From: Rhodovarius crocodyli
GTDB lineage: Bacteria; Pseudomonadota; Alphaproteobacteria; Acetobacterales; Acetobacteraceae
Direction: 5' to 3'
Assembly: GCF_004005855.1 (NCBI RefSeq)
Contig: NZ_SACL01000006.1
Coordinates: 186,001 to 250,000, forward strand
Length of the DNA stretch: 64,000 nt
The position numbers and the translations under genes are program-made. Position 1 is the stretch's first letter. Every line of letters begins with the position of its first letter. Positions 1-8,397 of the stretch are shown here, in pieces. Below the pieces are notes generated by a model. That model worked only from the letters and a program-made list of their open reading frames with translations, did not search any database and was not told where the DNA came from.

Positions 1-1025
1 AGGCCGGAGGACGAGCCCGCCATCGCCGGGTTCACCGCCATCGCCTCGGCCAGCGCCATGGGCGAGGCGATGCCGGCGCCGAAGCTCACCATCATCATCG
101 GGATCACCACCGCCGGCACGCTCAGGCTTCCGGTCAGCACCACGCCCAGAAAGACCAGCGCCCCGGCCCAGGTCACGAGGTTGCTGCCGACCATCAGCAG
201 CCGCGTTTCCATCCGGCCCGCCAGGCGGCTGGTCGCCAGGCTGCCGAACCAGGTGCCCAGGAAGTTGATGGCGAGATACACCCCCACCTCCTGCGTCGGC
301 CGGCCCAGCTGCTCGATGTAGATGAAGGGCGCCGCGCTGACGAAGGCGTACATGGAAGTGGAGGCGAAGCTGCCTCCCACCACCAGCCCCAGGAAGCGCG
401 GCGAACGCAGCATGCGCAGATAGCCGTGCAGGATGGCCCAGCCGGATTGGCCCGAGGACGGCGAGGACGCCGGCAGATAGCGCGTGACGAGCCACAGGTT
501 CAGCAGGCCGAGGCAGCCCAGCGCGAGGAAGATGGCCCGCCAGCCCGCGAACTCTGCGATGAATGCCCCCAGCATGGGCGACAGGCCCGGCCCCGCCATC
601 ACCATCAGGTTCATCAGCGACAGCCGCCGCGCGGCCTCGGGGCCCGCGCTGCCGTCACGGATGATGGCGCGGCCCAGCACCAGCCCGGCGCCGCCGCCTA
701 GCGCCTCGAAGAAGCGCATGACGATCAGCATCTCCATGCTGACGGAGGTGAGCGCGACGAGGCCCGCGACGGTGTAGATGAGCAGCCCCACGACCAGGAC
801 CGGGCGCCTGCCATAGCGGTCGGAAACCGGCCCATAGGCGATCTGGGCCGCGGCCAGGCCGATGACATAGGCGCTGAGCGTCATCTGCGCGGCCGCCCCG
901 CTGGCCCCGAAGTGCCGCGCCACCATCGGCAGCGTCGGCACGAAGATGTGCATGGCCAGCGTGCCGGTCAGGGTGATCAGCGCCAGGAACCACAGGGGCG
1001 GAAGCGGGCGCGGCGTGTCGCTCAT
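1..1025 (-). CDS. MFS multidrug efflux transporter, Bcr/CflA family (3' end cut off by window)
   Basis: The frame is open from an ATG at 1025 to the left edge, giving about 341 residues with no stop, so the C-terminus lies outside the window. The visible part has regularly spaced hydrophobic segments consistent with ten or more of the twelve MFS helices. The loop motif GPVSDRYGRRP (residues 65-75) is the MFS motif A between TM2 and TM3. The acidic/aromatic pattern and length fit the Bcr/CflA drug:proton antiporters of the inner membrane. The substrate cannot be told. It follows lolD in the same direction after a 38-bp gap and may be cotranscribed with it, although the functions are unrelated. 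Confidence 0.8.
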   Translation of the reverse strand, partial: MSDTPRPLPPLWFLALITLTGTLAMHIFVPTLPMVARHFGASGAAAQMTLSAYVIGLAAAQIAYGPVSDRYGRRPVLVVGLLIYTVAGLVALTSVSMEMLIVMRFFEALGGGAGLVLGRAIIRDGSAGPEAARRLSLMNLMVMAGPGLSPMLGAFIAEFAGWRAIFLALGCLGLLNLWLVTRYLPASSPSSGQSGWAILHGYLRMLRSPRFLGLVVGGSFASTSMYAFVSAAPFIYIEQLGRPTQEVGVYLAINFLGTWFGSLATSRLAGRMETRLLMVGSNLVTWAGALVFLGVVLTGSLSVPAVVIPMMMVSFGAGIASPMALAEAMAVNPAMAGSSSG

Positions 1026-1063
1026 TCACGCAGCGCACCACGCCGTGCAAACGAGTGCAATAC

Positions 1064-1744
1064 TCAGGCGGGGACGACGGCCCCGTCGCGAAGGGTCACC
1101 ACACGGTCCATCCGCGCCGCCAGTTCCGGGTTGTGGGTGGCGATCAGCGCCGCCAGCCCCTCGGCCCGTGTCTGGGCCAGCAGCTCGTCGAAGACGAGGC
1201 CGCTGGTGCCGACATCGAGATTGCCCGTGGGCTCATCCGCCAGCAGCAGCCGCGGCTTGTTGGCAAGCGCGCGGGAGATGGCGACGCGCTGCTGCTCACC
1301 GCCCGACAGCTTGCCGGGCTGGTGGTCCGCGCGGGCCTGCAGGCCGAAGCGGCCCAGCAGGTCGCGCGCGCGGGCCTCGGCATCACGCTTCGACGCGCCG
1401 GCGGCCATCTGCGGCAGCACCACATTCTCCAGCGCCGTGAATTCCGGCAGCAGGTGATGGAACTGGTAGACGAAGCCGATGGTGTCGCGGCGCAGCCGGG
1501 TGCGGGCCTCATCCCCCTGGGTGCCGGCGGGCGTGCCGTTGATGAACACCTCCCCGGCATCCGGTCGCTCCAGCAGGCCGGCCAGGTGCAGCAGGGTGGA
1601 CTTGCCGGTGCCCGAAGGCGCCACCAGGGCCACGATCTCACCCGGGAACAGGGTCAGGTTCGCATCCTTCAGCACCGTCAGCGTGGCGCCGCCGGCGGCA
1701 TAGCGGCGGGCGACGCCGCGCAGTTCCAGGACAGGGCTACTCAT
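1064..1744 (-). CDS. lolD: Lipoprotein-releasing ABC transporter ATP-binding protein LolD
   Basis: This 226-residue ATPase powers release of outer-membrane lipoproteins from the inner membrane to the periplasmic carrier LolA. Visible motifs are Walker [10 protein letters not shown] (42-50), the signature LSGGEQQR (146-153) and Walker B LLLADEP (166-172) followed by TGNLD, all typical of the LolD/MacB subgroup. The first glycine of Walker A is alanine; I recall this as common in alphaproteobacterial LolD and it should not abolish binding. The start overlaps the end of the permease gene by 8 bp, which implies translational coupling. Confidence is high because the permease partner is adjacent. 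Confidence 0.95.
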   Translation of the reverse strand: MSSPVLELRGVARRYAAGGATLTVLKDANLTLFPGEIVALVAPSGTGKSTLLHLAGLLERPDAGEVFINGTPAGTQGDEARTRLRRDTIGFVYQFHHLLPEFTALENVVLPQMAAGASKRDAEARARDLLGRFGLQARADHQPGKLSGGEQQRVAISRALANKPRLLLADEPTGNLDVGTSGLVFDELLAQTRAEGLAALIATHNPELAARMDRVVTLRDGAVVPA

Positions 1745-2990
1745 TGCGCAGCATCACCACGGGATCGGTGCGGGCGGCCCGCCAGCTGGGATAGAGGGTG
1801 GCGAGCAGCGAGGTGACGAGCCCCATGCCCACCGCCTGCACGACGTCCATCGGGTCCACCACGGCGGGTAGCTGGGCCAGGAAGTAGACCTCGGGGCTGA
1901 ACAGCTCCGTGCCCGACAGGTATTGGACGAACTGGCGGATGCGCTCGATGTTGACGCAGAACACCATGCCCAGGCCGAAGCCGATCAGCGTGCCCGTCAC
2001 GCCGACCGAGGCGCCGGCCAGCAGGAAGATGCGCATCACGGCCCCCTGGGTGGCGCCCACGGTGCGCAGGATGGCGATGTCGCGCCCCTTGTCCTTCACC
2101 AGCATGATCAGGCTGCTGATGATGTTGAAGGCCGCCACGATGATGATCAGCGTCAGGATCAGGAACATCACGTTGCGCTGCACCTGCACGGCGCCGAAGA
2201 AGCTGCTGTTCAGGCTCTGCCAGTCCAGGATGCGGTAGTTGTTCGCCCCCAGCGCCTGGCGGATGGCGTTGGTGGTCGCCGAGACCCGGCTGGGGTCGGA
2301 GACGAACACCTCGATCTGGCTGGCCGCATCCGGCACCTGGAAATAGGTCTGCGCGGAGGAGAGCGGCATGAACACGAAGGTGCTGTCGTATTCGTGCATC
2401 CCGATCTCGAACAGCGCCACCACGCGATAGCTGCGCGTGCGCGGAATGGTGCCGAGCACGGTGGCGCGGCCCTGGGGCGAGACGAGGGTGATGCGGTCAC
2501 CCACCGTCAGCCCCATGCGGGCCGCGAGCCGCGTGCCGATGACGATGCTGTCGTCGGGTCCGAAATCGTCGAGGCGGCCGGCGCGGATGTTGCTGGCCAC
2601 GATGGCGCGCGCGCGCAGGTCGTCGGGCTTGATGCCGCGCGCGAGCCCGCCGCCCGCGCCGCCGCGGTCTCCGGTGACCAGCACCTGCCCCTCGATGATG
2701 GGGGCGGCCTGCACCACGCCGGGCACGGCGCGGATGCGCGCCGTCAGCGCGTCATAGTCGGGGATGGGCCCGCCCTGCATGCTGTGCACGCCCAGATGCC
2801 CGTTCAGGCCCAGGATGCGGGTCAGCAGCTCCTGCCGGAAGCCGTTCATCACCGACATGACGATGATGAGGGTGGCCACCCCGAGCGCGATGCCCACCAG
2901 CGAGAAAATGGCGATGACGGAGACGAACCGCTCACCCTTCCTGGCGCGCAGGTAGCGGAAGGCCACCATGCGCTCGAAGGCGCCGAACAT
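1737..2990 (-). CDS. lolC: Lipoprotein-releasing ABC transporter permease LolC/LolE
   Basis: A 417-residue inner-membrane permease of the LolCE complex. It has one N-terminal membrane helix (about residues 22-45), a long periplasmic MacB-type core domain (about 50-250) and three C-terminal helices of the FtsX fold (about 270-400). Only one permease gene is present, as usual in alphaproteobacteria, where a homodimer is thought to replace the LolC/LolE heterodimer; calling it lolC rather than lolE is therefore conventional. It starts 3 bp after the proS stop and overlaps lolD, so the three genes probably form one transcript. Confidence 0.93.
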   Translation of the reverse strand: MFGAFERMVAFRYLRARKGERFVSVIAIFSLVGIALGVATLIIVMSVMNGFRQELLTRILGLNGHLGVHSMQGGPIPDYDALTARIRAVPGVVQAAPIIEGQVLVTGDRGGAGGGLARGIKPDDLRARAIVASNIRAGRLDDFGPDDSIVIGTRLAARMGLTVGDRITLVSPQGRATVLGTIPRTRSYRVVALFEIGMHEYDSTFVFMPLSSAQTYFQVPDAASQIEVFVSDPSRVSATTNAIRQALGANNYRILDWQSLNSSFFGAVQVQRNVMFLILTLIIIVAAFNIISSLIMLVKDKGRDIAILRTVGATQGAVMRIFLLAGASVGVTGTLIGFGLGMVFCVNIERIRQFVQYLSGTELFSPEVYFLAQLPAVVDPMDVVQAVGMGLVTSLLATLYPSWRAARTDPVVMLRNE

Positions 2991-2993
2991 GTA

Positions 2994-4301
2994 TTACCCT
3001 TTGATTTTGGTGAGAGCTTCCTCGACGGAAAGCTCCAGCCGCTCACCGGTTGCACGGCGCTTCAATTCGACCTTGCCGGCGGCAGCCCCGCGCGGGCCGA
3101 TGATGGCCTGCCAGGGCATCCCCATCAGGTCGGCGTCGGCGAACTTGGCACCCGGGCGCTCCTCGCGGTCGTCCAGCAGGGCCTGGTCGGGCAGCGCGGC
3201 ATAGAGCTGGCCGCACAGCGCGTCGGTGGCTGCATCGCCGGGCTTCAGGTTCAGGATGGACACCTTCCAGGGCGCCACGGAATCGGGCCAGATGATGCCG
3301 TTCTCGTCGTGGCTCGCCTCGATCAGCGCGCCCAGCAGGCGGGAGACGCCGATGCCGTAGCTGCCCATCTCCGGGTGCACGGGCTTGCCGTCGGGGCCGG
3401 GCACGGTCAGGCCCATGGTCGCGCTGTACTTGGTGCCGAAGTAGAAGATGTGGCCCACCTCGATGCCGCGGGCGGAAACGCGCTCACCCTCGGGGATCGC
3501 GTTCCAGGCGGCCTCATCATGCATCTCGTCGGTGGCCGCGTAGCGGCTGGTCCAGAGATCCGTGATCGGCGTCAGGTCGGCGTTGAAATCCGTCTCCCCC
3601 GCCAGCGGGTCGAAGCCCAGGAAATCCTTGTGCAGGAAGACCTGGCTCTCGCCGGTCTCGGCCAGGATGATGAATTCGTGGCTCAGCTTGCCGCCGATCG
3701 GGCCGGTATCGGCCTGCATCGGAATGGCCTTCAGCCCCATCCGCGCGAAGGTGCGCAGATAGGCCACGAACATCTGGCGATAGGAGTGATGGGCGCCTTC
3801 CTTGGTCAGGTCGAAAGAATAGGCGTCCTTCATCAGGAATTCGCGGCCGCGCATCACGCCGAAGCGCGGGCGCACCTCGTCACGGAACTTCCACTGGATG
3901 TGGTAGAGGTTGCGCGGCAGGTCGCGATAGGACTTGGCGTAGGTCTTGAAGATGTCGGTGACCATTTCCTCGTTGGTCGGGCCGAACAGCATGTCCCGGT
4001 CGTGGCGGTCGGTGATGCGCAGCATCTCCTTGCCGTAATCGTCATAGCGGCCGGACTGGCGCCACAGATCCGCGGCCTGGATGGTCGGCATCAGGATTTC
4101 CTGCGCCCCTGCGCGGTCCTGCTCTTCACGCACGATCTGGCCGACATTGCGCAGCACCCTGAGCCCCGCCGGCAGCCAGGCATAGATGCCGGCCGAGGTC
4201 TGGCGGATCAGCCCCGCGCGCAGCATCAGCCGGTGCGAGACGATCTGCGCCTCGGCGGGGGTTTCTTTCAGCGTGGGCAGGAAGGCGCGGGACAGGCGCA
4301 A
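2994..4301 (-). CDS. proS: Proline--tRNA ligase (short alphaproteobacterial type)
   Basis: A class II aminoacyl-tRNA synthetase charging tRNA-Pro. At 435 residues it lacks the roughly 180-residue editing insertion of the E. coli enzyme, as expected for alphaproteobacterial ProS. Visible family features are the N-terminal [17 protein letters not shown] region, the TNEE motif 2 context (near residue 108), the [10 protein letters not shown] motif 3 (near 320) and a C-terminal anticodon-binding domain. The start codon is TTG at 4301: the family conserves residues from this point, no in-frame ATG fits, and GGAG lies about 9 nt upstream. It heads the proS-lolC-lolD group. Confidence 0.95.
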   Translation of the reverse strand: MRLSRAFLPTLKETPAEAQIVSHRLMLRAGLIRQTSAGIYAWLPAGLRVLRNVGQIVREEQDRAGAQEILMPTIQAADLWRQSGRYDDYGKEMLRITDRHDRDMLFGPTNEEMVTDIFKTYAKSYRDLPRNLYHIQWKFRDEVRPRFGVMRGREFLMKDAYSFDLTKEGAHHSYRQMFVAYLRTFARMGLKAIPMQADTGPIGGKLSHEFIILAETGESQVFLHKDFLGFDPLAGETDFNADLTPITDLWTSRYAATDEMHDEAAWNAIPEGERVSARGIEVGHIFYFGTKYSATMGLTVPGPDGKPVHPEMGSYGIGVSRLLGALIEASHDENGIIWPDSVAPWKVSILNLKPGDAATDALCGQLYAALPDQALLDDREERPGAKFADADLMGMPWQAIIGPRGAAAGKVELKRRATGERLELSVEEALTKIKG

Positions 4302-4527
4302 GGCAGTGGCTCCGGTAAAGTCGGGCGCAAACTAGAGCAAATGCCCGGCCAGGACAAAGATGGGGTGGCCGGCGCCCGTGCAACTGAAACGTCGTTGCGG
4401 CGTTTTGTCGGGAAATCGCTGCATCGCAATAGAATGCTGCGCCGCGAAATCACTTCACGCAATTTTTTTAGGTCAGATCGAGGGAAAAATAGTAAAAATT
4501 GCTTTGCCGCATGAAGGGCCATGGGAT

Positions 4528-4558
4528 AAAAAAAAGGCCGCCCCACAAGAGGGCGGCC
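4528..4558 (-). terminator. Rho-independent terminator (minus strand)
   Basis: A perfect 8-bp stem GGCCGCCC/GGGCGGCC with a 7-nt loop is followed on the minus strand by eight T (plus-strand A-run 4528-4535). It would stop transcription coming from the right, either read-through from the DUF1467 gene about 350 bp away or a dedicated small RNA. Confidence 0.8.
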
Positions 4559-4710
4559 AAGTTTAGGGAGGAAACGCCAGTCACACGGCAGAAAGAGGAC
4601 CAACCTCTCTCTGACACAAAGATTGGCAGGCGCTGCCGAGGCTCTCAACGCCAAACGGTGGCTTGATCAGGTGAAAAAGAGGGCGAAATGCCCCAGCCTG
4701 CTTGAGATAT
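4528..4710 (-). ncRNA. Candidate small RNA
   Basis: Inferred minus-strand transcript starting near 4700 and ending at the terminator 4528-4558. The interval contains several short hairpins when read on the minus strand (for example GGCAG-CGC-CTGCC and AGAGG-TTGGT-CCTCT). An unpaired CCTCCC stretch lies just before the terminator; C/U-rich anti-Shine-Dalgarno loops are common in alphaproteobacterial sRNAs. A TATATC hexamer near 4710 could be a -10 element, with the FNR-like box about 60-70 bp upstream of the start. The opposite strand also has a terminator, so the direction is not certain. No known family was recognised. Confidence 0.35.
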
Positions 4711-4751
4711 ATGCGGATCGTGCCTCCAGACGGCCGATCCGCATTTTTTTT
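4711..4751 (+). terminator. Rho-independent terminator (plus strand)
   Basis: A 10-bp perfect stem ATGCGGATCG/CGATCCGCAT is followed by eight T at 4744-4751. The loop contains CCTCC and can add three inner pairs (GCC/GGC). It stops plus-strand transcription, yet no plus-strand gene lies to its left, so it implies a short plus-strand RNA from within about 4302-4700. Confidence 0.7.
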
Positions 4752-4763
4752 GGGCAATCGAAT

Positions 4764-4777
4764 TTGCTCCAGATCAA
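4764..4777. promoter_or_regulatory. FNR/FixK-like binding site
   Basis: Read on the minus strand the sequence is TTGATCTGGAGCAA. It matches the FNR/FixK consensus TTGAT-N4-ATCAA at nine of ten defined positions, with the common CTGG spacer. It sits upstream of the candidate minus-strand small RNA and far from any start codon of the flanking genes, so the small RNA is its most plausible target. Confidence 0.4.
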
Positions 4778-4910
4778 AGCTACCGCGCGAATTGACGATG
4801 AATCCCGCCCGGCCGGGTGAAATGCCAGCGGGGGAGCGCCGGCGCCGGGGGATTCCCGGGGCCGGCCGTCGCCGTGCCGCTTCCGGCACGCAGAAGCCCG
4901 CCCGCCCCCG

Positions 4911-5171
4911 CTATTCCCTGATCGCGAAGATCCCGTCGCGGAATCCGAACCACTCGAACTGCAGCAGCCCGAAGAAGGCCAGCCAGATCACCGCCGTGAC
5001 CCCGGTGGTGATCAGCATCTTGCGGCCCAGCCGCGGGTTCTGCGGCGCGCCGCGCCAGCCGCCGCTGGTGGCATCGCCGGATTCGTCCGGACGCACCCCC
5101 AGCGGCAGGACGGCGAACAGCACCGTCCACCACAGGATGAAATAGAGGACGAAGCCCGTGAACCAGTTCAT
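4911..5171 (-). CDS. DUF1467 family small membrane protein
   Basis: An 86-residue protein with two hydrophobic helices (about residues 5-24 and 52-72) joined by a polar loop. The pattern, with WW near TM1 and the VLPLGVRPDE box (first residues VLPLGVR seen as AVLPLGVRP), matches the DUF1467 family found downstream of rnj and upstream of proS in many alphaproteobacteria. Its function is unknown. It starts 3 bp after the rnj stop, so it is cotranscribed with rnj. The conserved neighbourhood supports the call more than the short sequence itself. Confidence 0.8.
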   Translation of the reverse strand: MNWFTGFVLYFILWWTVLFAVLPLGVRPDESGDATSGGWRGAPQNPRLGRKMLITTGVTAVIWLAFFGLLQFEWFGFRDGIFAIRE

Positions 5172-5174
5172 GGG

Positions 5175-6833
5175 TCAGACCCTCAGCAGATGCACCTCGA
5201 CATTGGGGCGCTTCTTCAGCCGCCGCCCCACCGCCTTGCGCAGAGCGGCCCGCACGGCCTCGCGCAGCGCATCGTCCTCCCCGCGCAGGGAATTGGGAAG
5301 CTCACGCACCAGCCGGGTCAGTTCACCGGCCAGCTGGTCGGTCTCCTCGCCATCGGCCTCATACAGGCCGGGGGCCGCGACCTTGGGCTGGCCCAGCACC
5401 TTGCCGGCGCGGTCCACCGCCAGGCTGGCCACCACGACGCCGTTGTACAGCATGCGCTTGCGCGCCCCGAGCACGCCGCCTTCCAGCGGCAGCAGGCGGT
5501 TGCCGTCGACCGCGAGACGGCCCACGGGCGCGCTGCCCACCACATCGGCCTTGCCGGGCGCGAGGCGCAGCACGTCACCATCCTCGACGATGATGGCCTC
5601 CGCCCCGCATTCCTCGGCCACGCCCGCATGCTCGGACAGATGGCGCCACTCGCCATGGGTCGGCACCGCGTATTTCGGCTTCACCAGGGAGTACAGGCGC
5701 TTCAGCTCGGCGCTCGACGGGTGGCCGGAGCAATGAACCTTGACGCCGCCCGGGGCGTCATCGGGCGTGATCACCTCGCAGCCCGCGCGCGTCAGCTCAT
5801 CCTGCATGCGCAGGACCGCGCGCTCATTGCCCGGGATCATGCGGGCGGAGAAGATCACCGTATCGCCCTCGCCGAGGGCGATGTTCGGGTGGTTGTCCGC
5901 CGCGATCTTGGCCATGGCGCTGCGTTCCTCGCCCTGGCTGCCGGTGCAGATCAGCAGCAGCTCACGGTCCGAGAGGTACTGCGCCTCCTCCTCGGTGATG
6001 AAGTCATGCACCTTGGTGAGGTATCCGCACTCGCGCGCGGAAGTGACGGCATTGCGCAGCGAGCGGCCAAACAGCGCCACCTTGCGCCCGGCGGCCTGGG
6101 CCGCGAGCGCGATGCTCTCCACCCGCGCCACATTGGTGGCGAAGCAGGTCACGGCGATGCGGCCCTTGCAGGTGGACACCACATGGGCCAGCCCACGGCG
6201 CACCTCGGCCTCGCTGCCCGAGGGCTTGGGCTCGAACACGTTGGTGCTGTCGCAGATCATCGCGAGCACCCCCTCCTCGCCGACGGCGGCGAAGCCCGCC
6301 TCGTCGGTCTGGGGGCCGATCAGCGGCTCGGGGTCCATCTTCCAGTCGCCCGTGTGCACCAGCGTGCCATAGGGCGTGCGCAGCACGAGCGCCTGCGCCT
6401 CGGGGATGGAGTGGCTGACATGCAGGAACTGGCAGTCGAAATTCTCGACCTTGAAGCGCCCGCCCGGCTTCACCGTGTTCAGCTCGACATCATGGCCGAG
6501 GCCGACCTCGCCCAGCTTGCGCCGCAGCACGGAGATGACGAAGGGCGTGCCCCAGATCGGGCAGCCCAGCGACTTCCACAGATGCGCCACGGCACCGATG
6601 TGGTCCTCATGCGCATGGGTGATGACCAGCCCCGCCAGCCTCTTCTTCCGCTCCGACAGCCAGGCCGGGTCGGGCACCATCACATCGACTTCGGGGTTGT
6701 CGTTGCCGCCGAAGCCCAGGCCGCAATCGACCGCCAGGTAGGAACCGTCACAACGATAGACATTGAGGTTCATCCCGATCTCGCCGGTGCCGCCGAGAGG
6801 GATGAATGCGAGATCGTGATTTGCGTCCGTCAT
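5175..6833 (-). CDS. rnj: Ribonuclease J
   Basis: A 552-residue metallo-beta-lactamase/beta-CASP ribonuclease acting in RNA maturation and decay with both endonuclease and 5'-3' exonuclease activity. The zinc-binding HxHxDH box is at residues 73-78 (H73, H75, D77, H78), preceded by the GGTGEIGMN start typical of RNase J. Later metal-ligand histidines lie near 145 (HVSHS) and 375-395 (HCSGHPS, PTHGEW). Length and the C-terminal domain fit full-length RNase J. It shares an operon with DUF1467 and lies downstream of coaX, a standard alphaproteobacterial arrangement. With pnp elsewhere in the window, two major RNA-decay enzymes are present. Confidence 0.95.
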   Translation of the reverse strand: MTDANHDLAFIPLGGTGEIGMNLNVYRCDGSYLAVDCGLGFGGNDNPEVDVMVPDPAWLSERKKRLAGLVITHAHEDHIGAVAHLWKSLGCPIWGTPFVISVLRRKLGEVGLGHDVELNTVKPGGRFKVENFDCQFLHVSHSIPEAQALVLRTPYGTLVHTGDWKMDPEPLIGPQTDEAGFAAVGEEGVLAMICDSTNVFEPKPSGSEAEVRRGLAHVVSTCKGRIAVTCFATNVARVESIALAAQAAGRKVALFGRSLRNAVTSARECGYLTKVHDFITEEEAQYLSDRELLLICTGSQGEERSAMAKIAADNHPNIALGEGDTVIFSARMIPGNERAVLRMQDELTRAGCEVITPDDAPGGVKVHCSGHPSSAELKRLYSLVKPKYAVPTHGEWRHLSEHAGVAEECGAEAIIVEDGDVLRLAPGKADVVGSAPVGRLAVDGNRLLPLEGGVLGARKRMLYNGVVVASLAVDRAGKVLGQPKVAAPGLYEADGEETDQLAGELTRLVRELPNSLRGEDDALREAVRAALRKAVGRRLKKRPNVEVHLLRV

Positions 6834-6880
6834 TTAGTCCTGTCCGTAAGCCGCGGGCATGGGGCGCGGCCCCCCTTTTG

Positions 6881-7681
6881 TCATTCGAGTTCCACGCGGC
6901 TGCGGGGCAGCACCGGCGCGGGGTTGCGATCGGCGAGGAGGCGAAGCCCCTCGAGCGTGATGTCGGGGTCGATCTTTTCGATGATCGTGGTCCCCTCGGC
7001 GAAAAGCGGGGCGAGGCCCCCGGTGGCGACGACCTTCAGCGGCGCGCCGTATTCGCCGCGCACCCGCGCGACGATTCCCTCGATGAGACCCACATAGCCC
7101 CAATAGATGCCCGATTGCATGGCAGCCACGGTATTCCTGCCAATCGCGGATTGCGGGCGGCCGATGCCGATGCGCGGCAGACGGGCGGCAGCACCGTGCA
7201 GCGCCTCGATGGAGAGGTTGATGCCGGGTGCGATGACGCCGCCCAGATAGGCGCCGTCTCCGTCCACCACGTCGAAGGTGGTGGCCGTGCCGAAATCCAC
7301 CACCACCAGCGGCCCGCGATAATAGTGATGCGCCGCCAGCGCGTTCAGCAGGCGGTCCGCACCCACATCGCCCGGGCTGTCCACCTTGATCGGGAAACCC
7401 CAGTCGAGCGGCGCGCGCGCCACCAGCGGCTCGGTCGCGTACCAGTCGCGGCACAGGCGGCGCAGGTTATAGAGGGCGGCCGGCACCACCGTGCCGATCA
7501 CGCAGCGGGTGATGTGCTCGCGCCTGATGCCCTCATACTGCATGAGCTGCAGCAGCCACACGGCGTATTCGTCCGATGTGCGGTCGGCCCGCGTGGCGAT
7601 GCGCCAGCGGCCGCGCCACTCATTCCCGTCATGCACCGCGAAGACGACATTGGTATTGCCCGCGTCGATGGCCAGCAGCAT
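6881..7681 (-). CDS. coaX: Type III pantothenate kinase
   Basis: A 266-residue cytosolic kinase making 4'-phosphopantothenate, the first step of CoA synthesis. It has the ASKHA-fold phosphate motif DAGNTN at residues 6-11, the GADRL motif near residue 105 and the DFGTATTFD motif near 130, which together define CoaX rather than CoaA. The ATG at 7681 overlaps the birA stop by one base (TGATG), indicating coupling to biotin ligase. Both genes serve cofactor biology, and birA-coaX adjacency is common in this class. Confidence 0.95.
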   Translation of the reverse strand: MLLAIDAGNTNVVFAVHDGNEWRGRWRIATRADRTSDEYAVWLLQLMQYEGIRREHITRCVIGTVVPAALYNLRRLCRDWYATEPLVARAPLDWGFPIKVDSPGDVGADRLLNALAAHHYYRGPLVVVDFGTATTFDVVDGDGAYLGGVIAPGINLSIEALHGAAARLPRIGIGRPQSAIGRNTVAAMQSGIYWGYVGLIEGIVARVRGEYGAPLKVVATGGLAPLFAEGTTIIEKIDPDITLEGLRLLADRNPAPVLPRSRVELE

Positions 7682-8397
7682 CAGGCGACTTCCCCCGAAT
7701 GGAGCGCATATGTGCGCGCTTCCGTGGCGAGCAAGAGCCCGCCTTCCTCCGAGATTCCCTCATAGCGCCCCGTGAGGCGGCTGCCAGCCCGGGTCGCGGT
7801 CACTTCGCTGCCCAATTCGGGGCCCGCGCGCATCCAGGCCTCACGGATCGGTACGAAGCCCTCGGCCAGCCAGAGGGCGTGCCAGTGCGACACGGCATCC
7901 AGCAGGCGATGGGCGAAGGCCTCGACAGGCTGGGCGCCAAGACAGGCGACCGCCCTGCCCGGCACTTCCGGCGCATAGGCCAGGTTCACGCCGATGCCGA
8001 ACATCAGCCAGGCAAGGTCGCCCGCCGCATCGGTCGCGGTTTCGGTCAGGATGCCGGCGCATTTGGCGCCGTCCAGCATCAGGTCATTGGGCCATTTCAG
8101 CCGCGTGGCCGGGCCGGCCGCCTGATGCAGCGCCACAGCGGCCACGAAGGCGGCCTGCGGCACCACGCGCAGCGGCACCGCCGGGCGCAGCAGCATGGAA
8201 ATGAACAGATTGCCTTCGCGGGATTCCCAGGCGCGGCCCTGGGTGCCTCGCCCGGCCGTCTGCCGGCGGGCGAGGATGGCGAGCCCCTCGGGCTCGCCCT
8301 GGTCCGCCAACTCCCTGAGCAGGGTGGAGGTGCTGGGCAGGACCTCGTGAACCGAGAGCCGCCAGCCTACCCCGCCCCGGTGTTCAGCCGGCGCCAA
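7681..8397 (-). CDS. birA: Biotin--[acetyl-CoA-carboxylase] ligase
   Basis: A monofunctional biotin protein ligase of about 238 residues that attaches biotin to carboxylase carrier proteins. It has the biotinyl-AMP motif GRGTQGRAW and the KWPNDLM motif, and a small C-terminal domain. There is no N-terminal DNA-binding domain, so it is not a repressor. The start is uncertain: homology begins around [13 protein letters not shown], and the only start codon near that point is TTG at 8397, inside the last codons of nuoN (14-bp overlap). Upstream residues in this frame are arginine/serine-rich and look like nuoN shadow. It is translationally linked to nuoN and coaX. Confidence 0.88.
   Translation of the reverse strand: MAPAEHRGGVGWRLSVHEVLPSTSTLLRELADQGEPEGLAILARRQTAGRGTQGRAWESREGNLFISMLLRPAVPLRVVPQAAFVAAVALHQAAGPATRLKWPNDLMLDGAKCAGILTETATDAAGDLAWLMFGIGVNLAYAPEVPGRAVACLGAQPVEAFAHRLLDAVSHWHALWLAEGFVPIREAWMRAGPELGSEVTATRAGSRLTGRYEGISEEGGLLLATEARTYALHSGEVA

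Larger units (their letters stand above)
4302..4910. other. 609-bp intergenic region with terminators and FNR-like site
   Basis: No convincing protein gene lies between proS and the DUF1467 gene. The part 4302-4527 is the proS leader and is relatively AT-rich around 4455-4500. The part 4528-4777 holds two intrinsic terminators facing opposite directions and a 14-bp FNR/FixK-like palindrome, listed separately. The remainder up to 4910 shows nothing I can support. Confidence 0.7.

Noticed and set aside
1923-4514. Open frame of 863 codons on the plus strand
   Set aside because: Antisense to lolC and proS, low-complexity composition, no family resemblance.
4581-4889. 102-codon minus-strand frame in the proS-DUF1467 gap
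   Set aside because: It spans the FNR-like box and terminator hairpin, lacks a ribosome site and has no recognisable features; small-RNA signals explain the region better.
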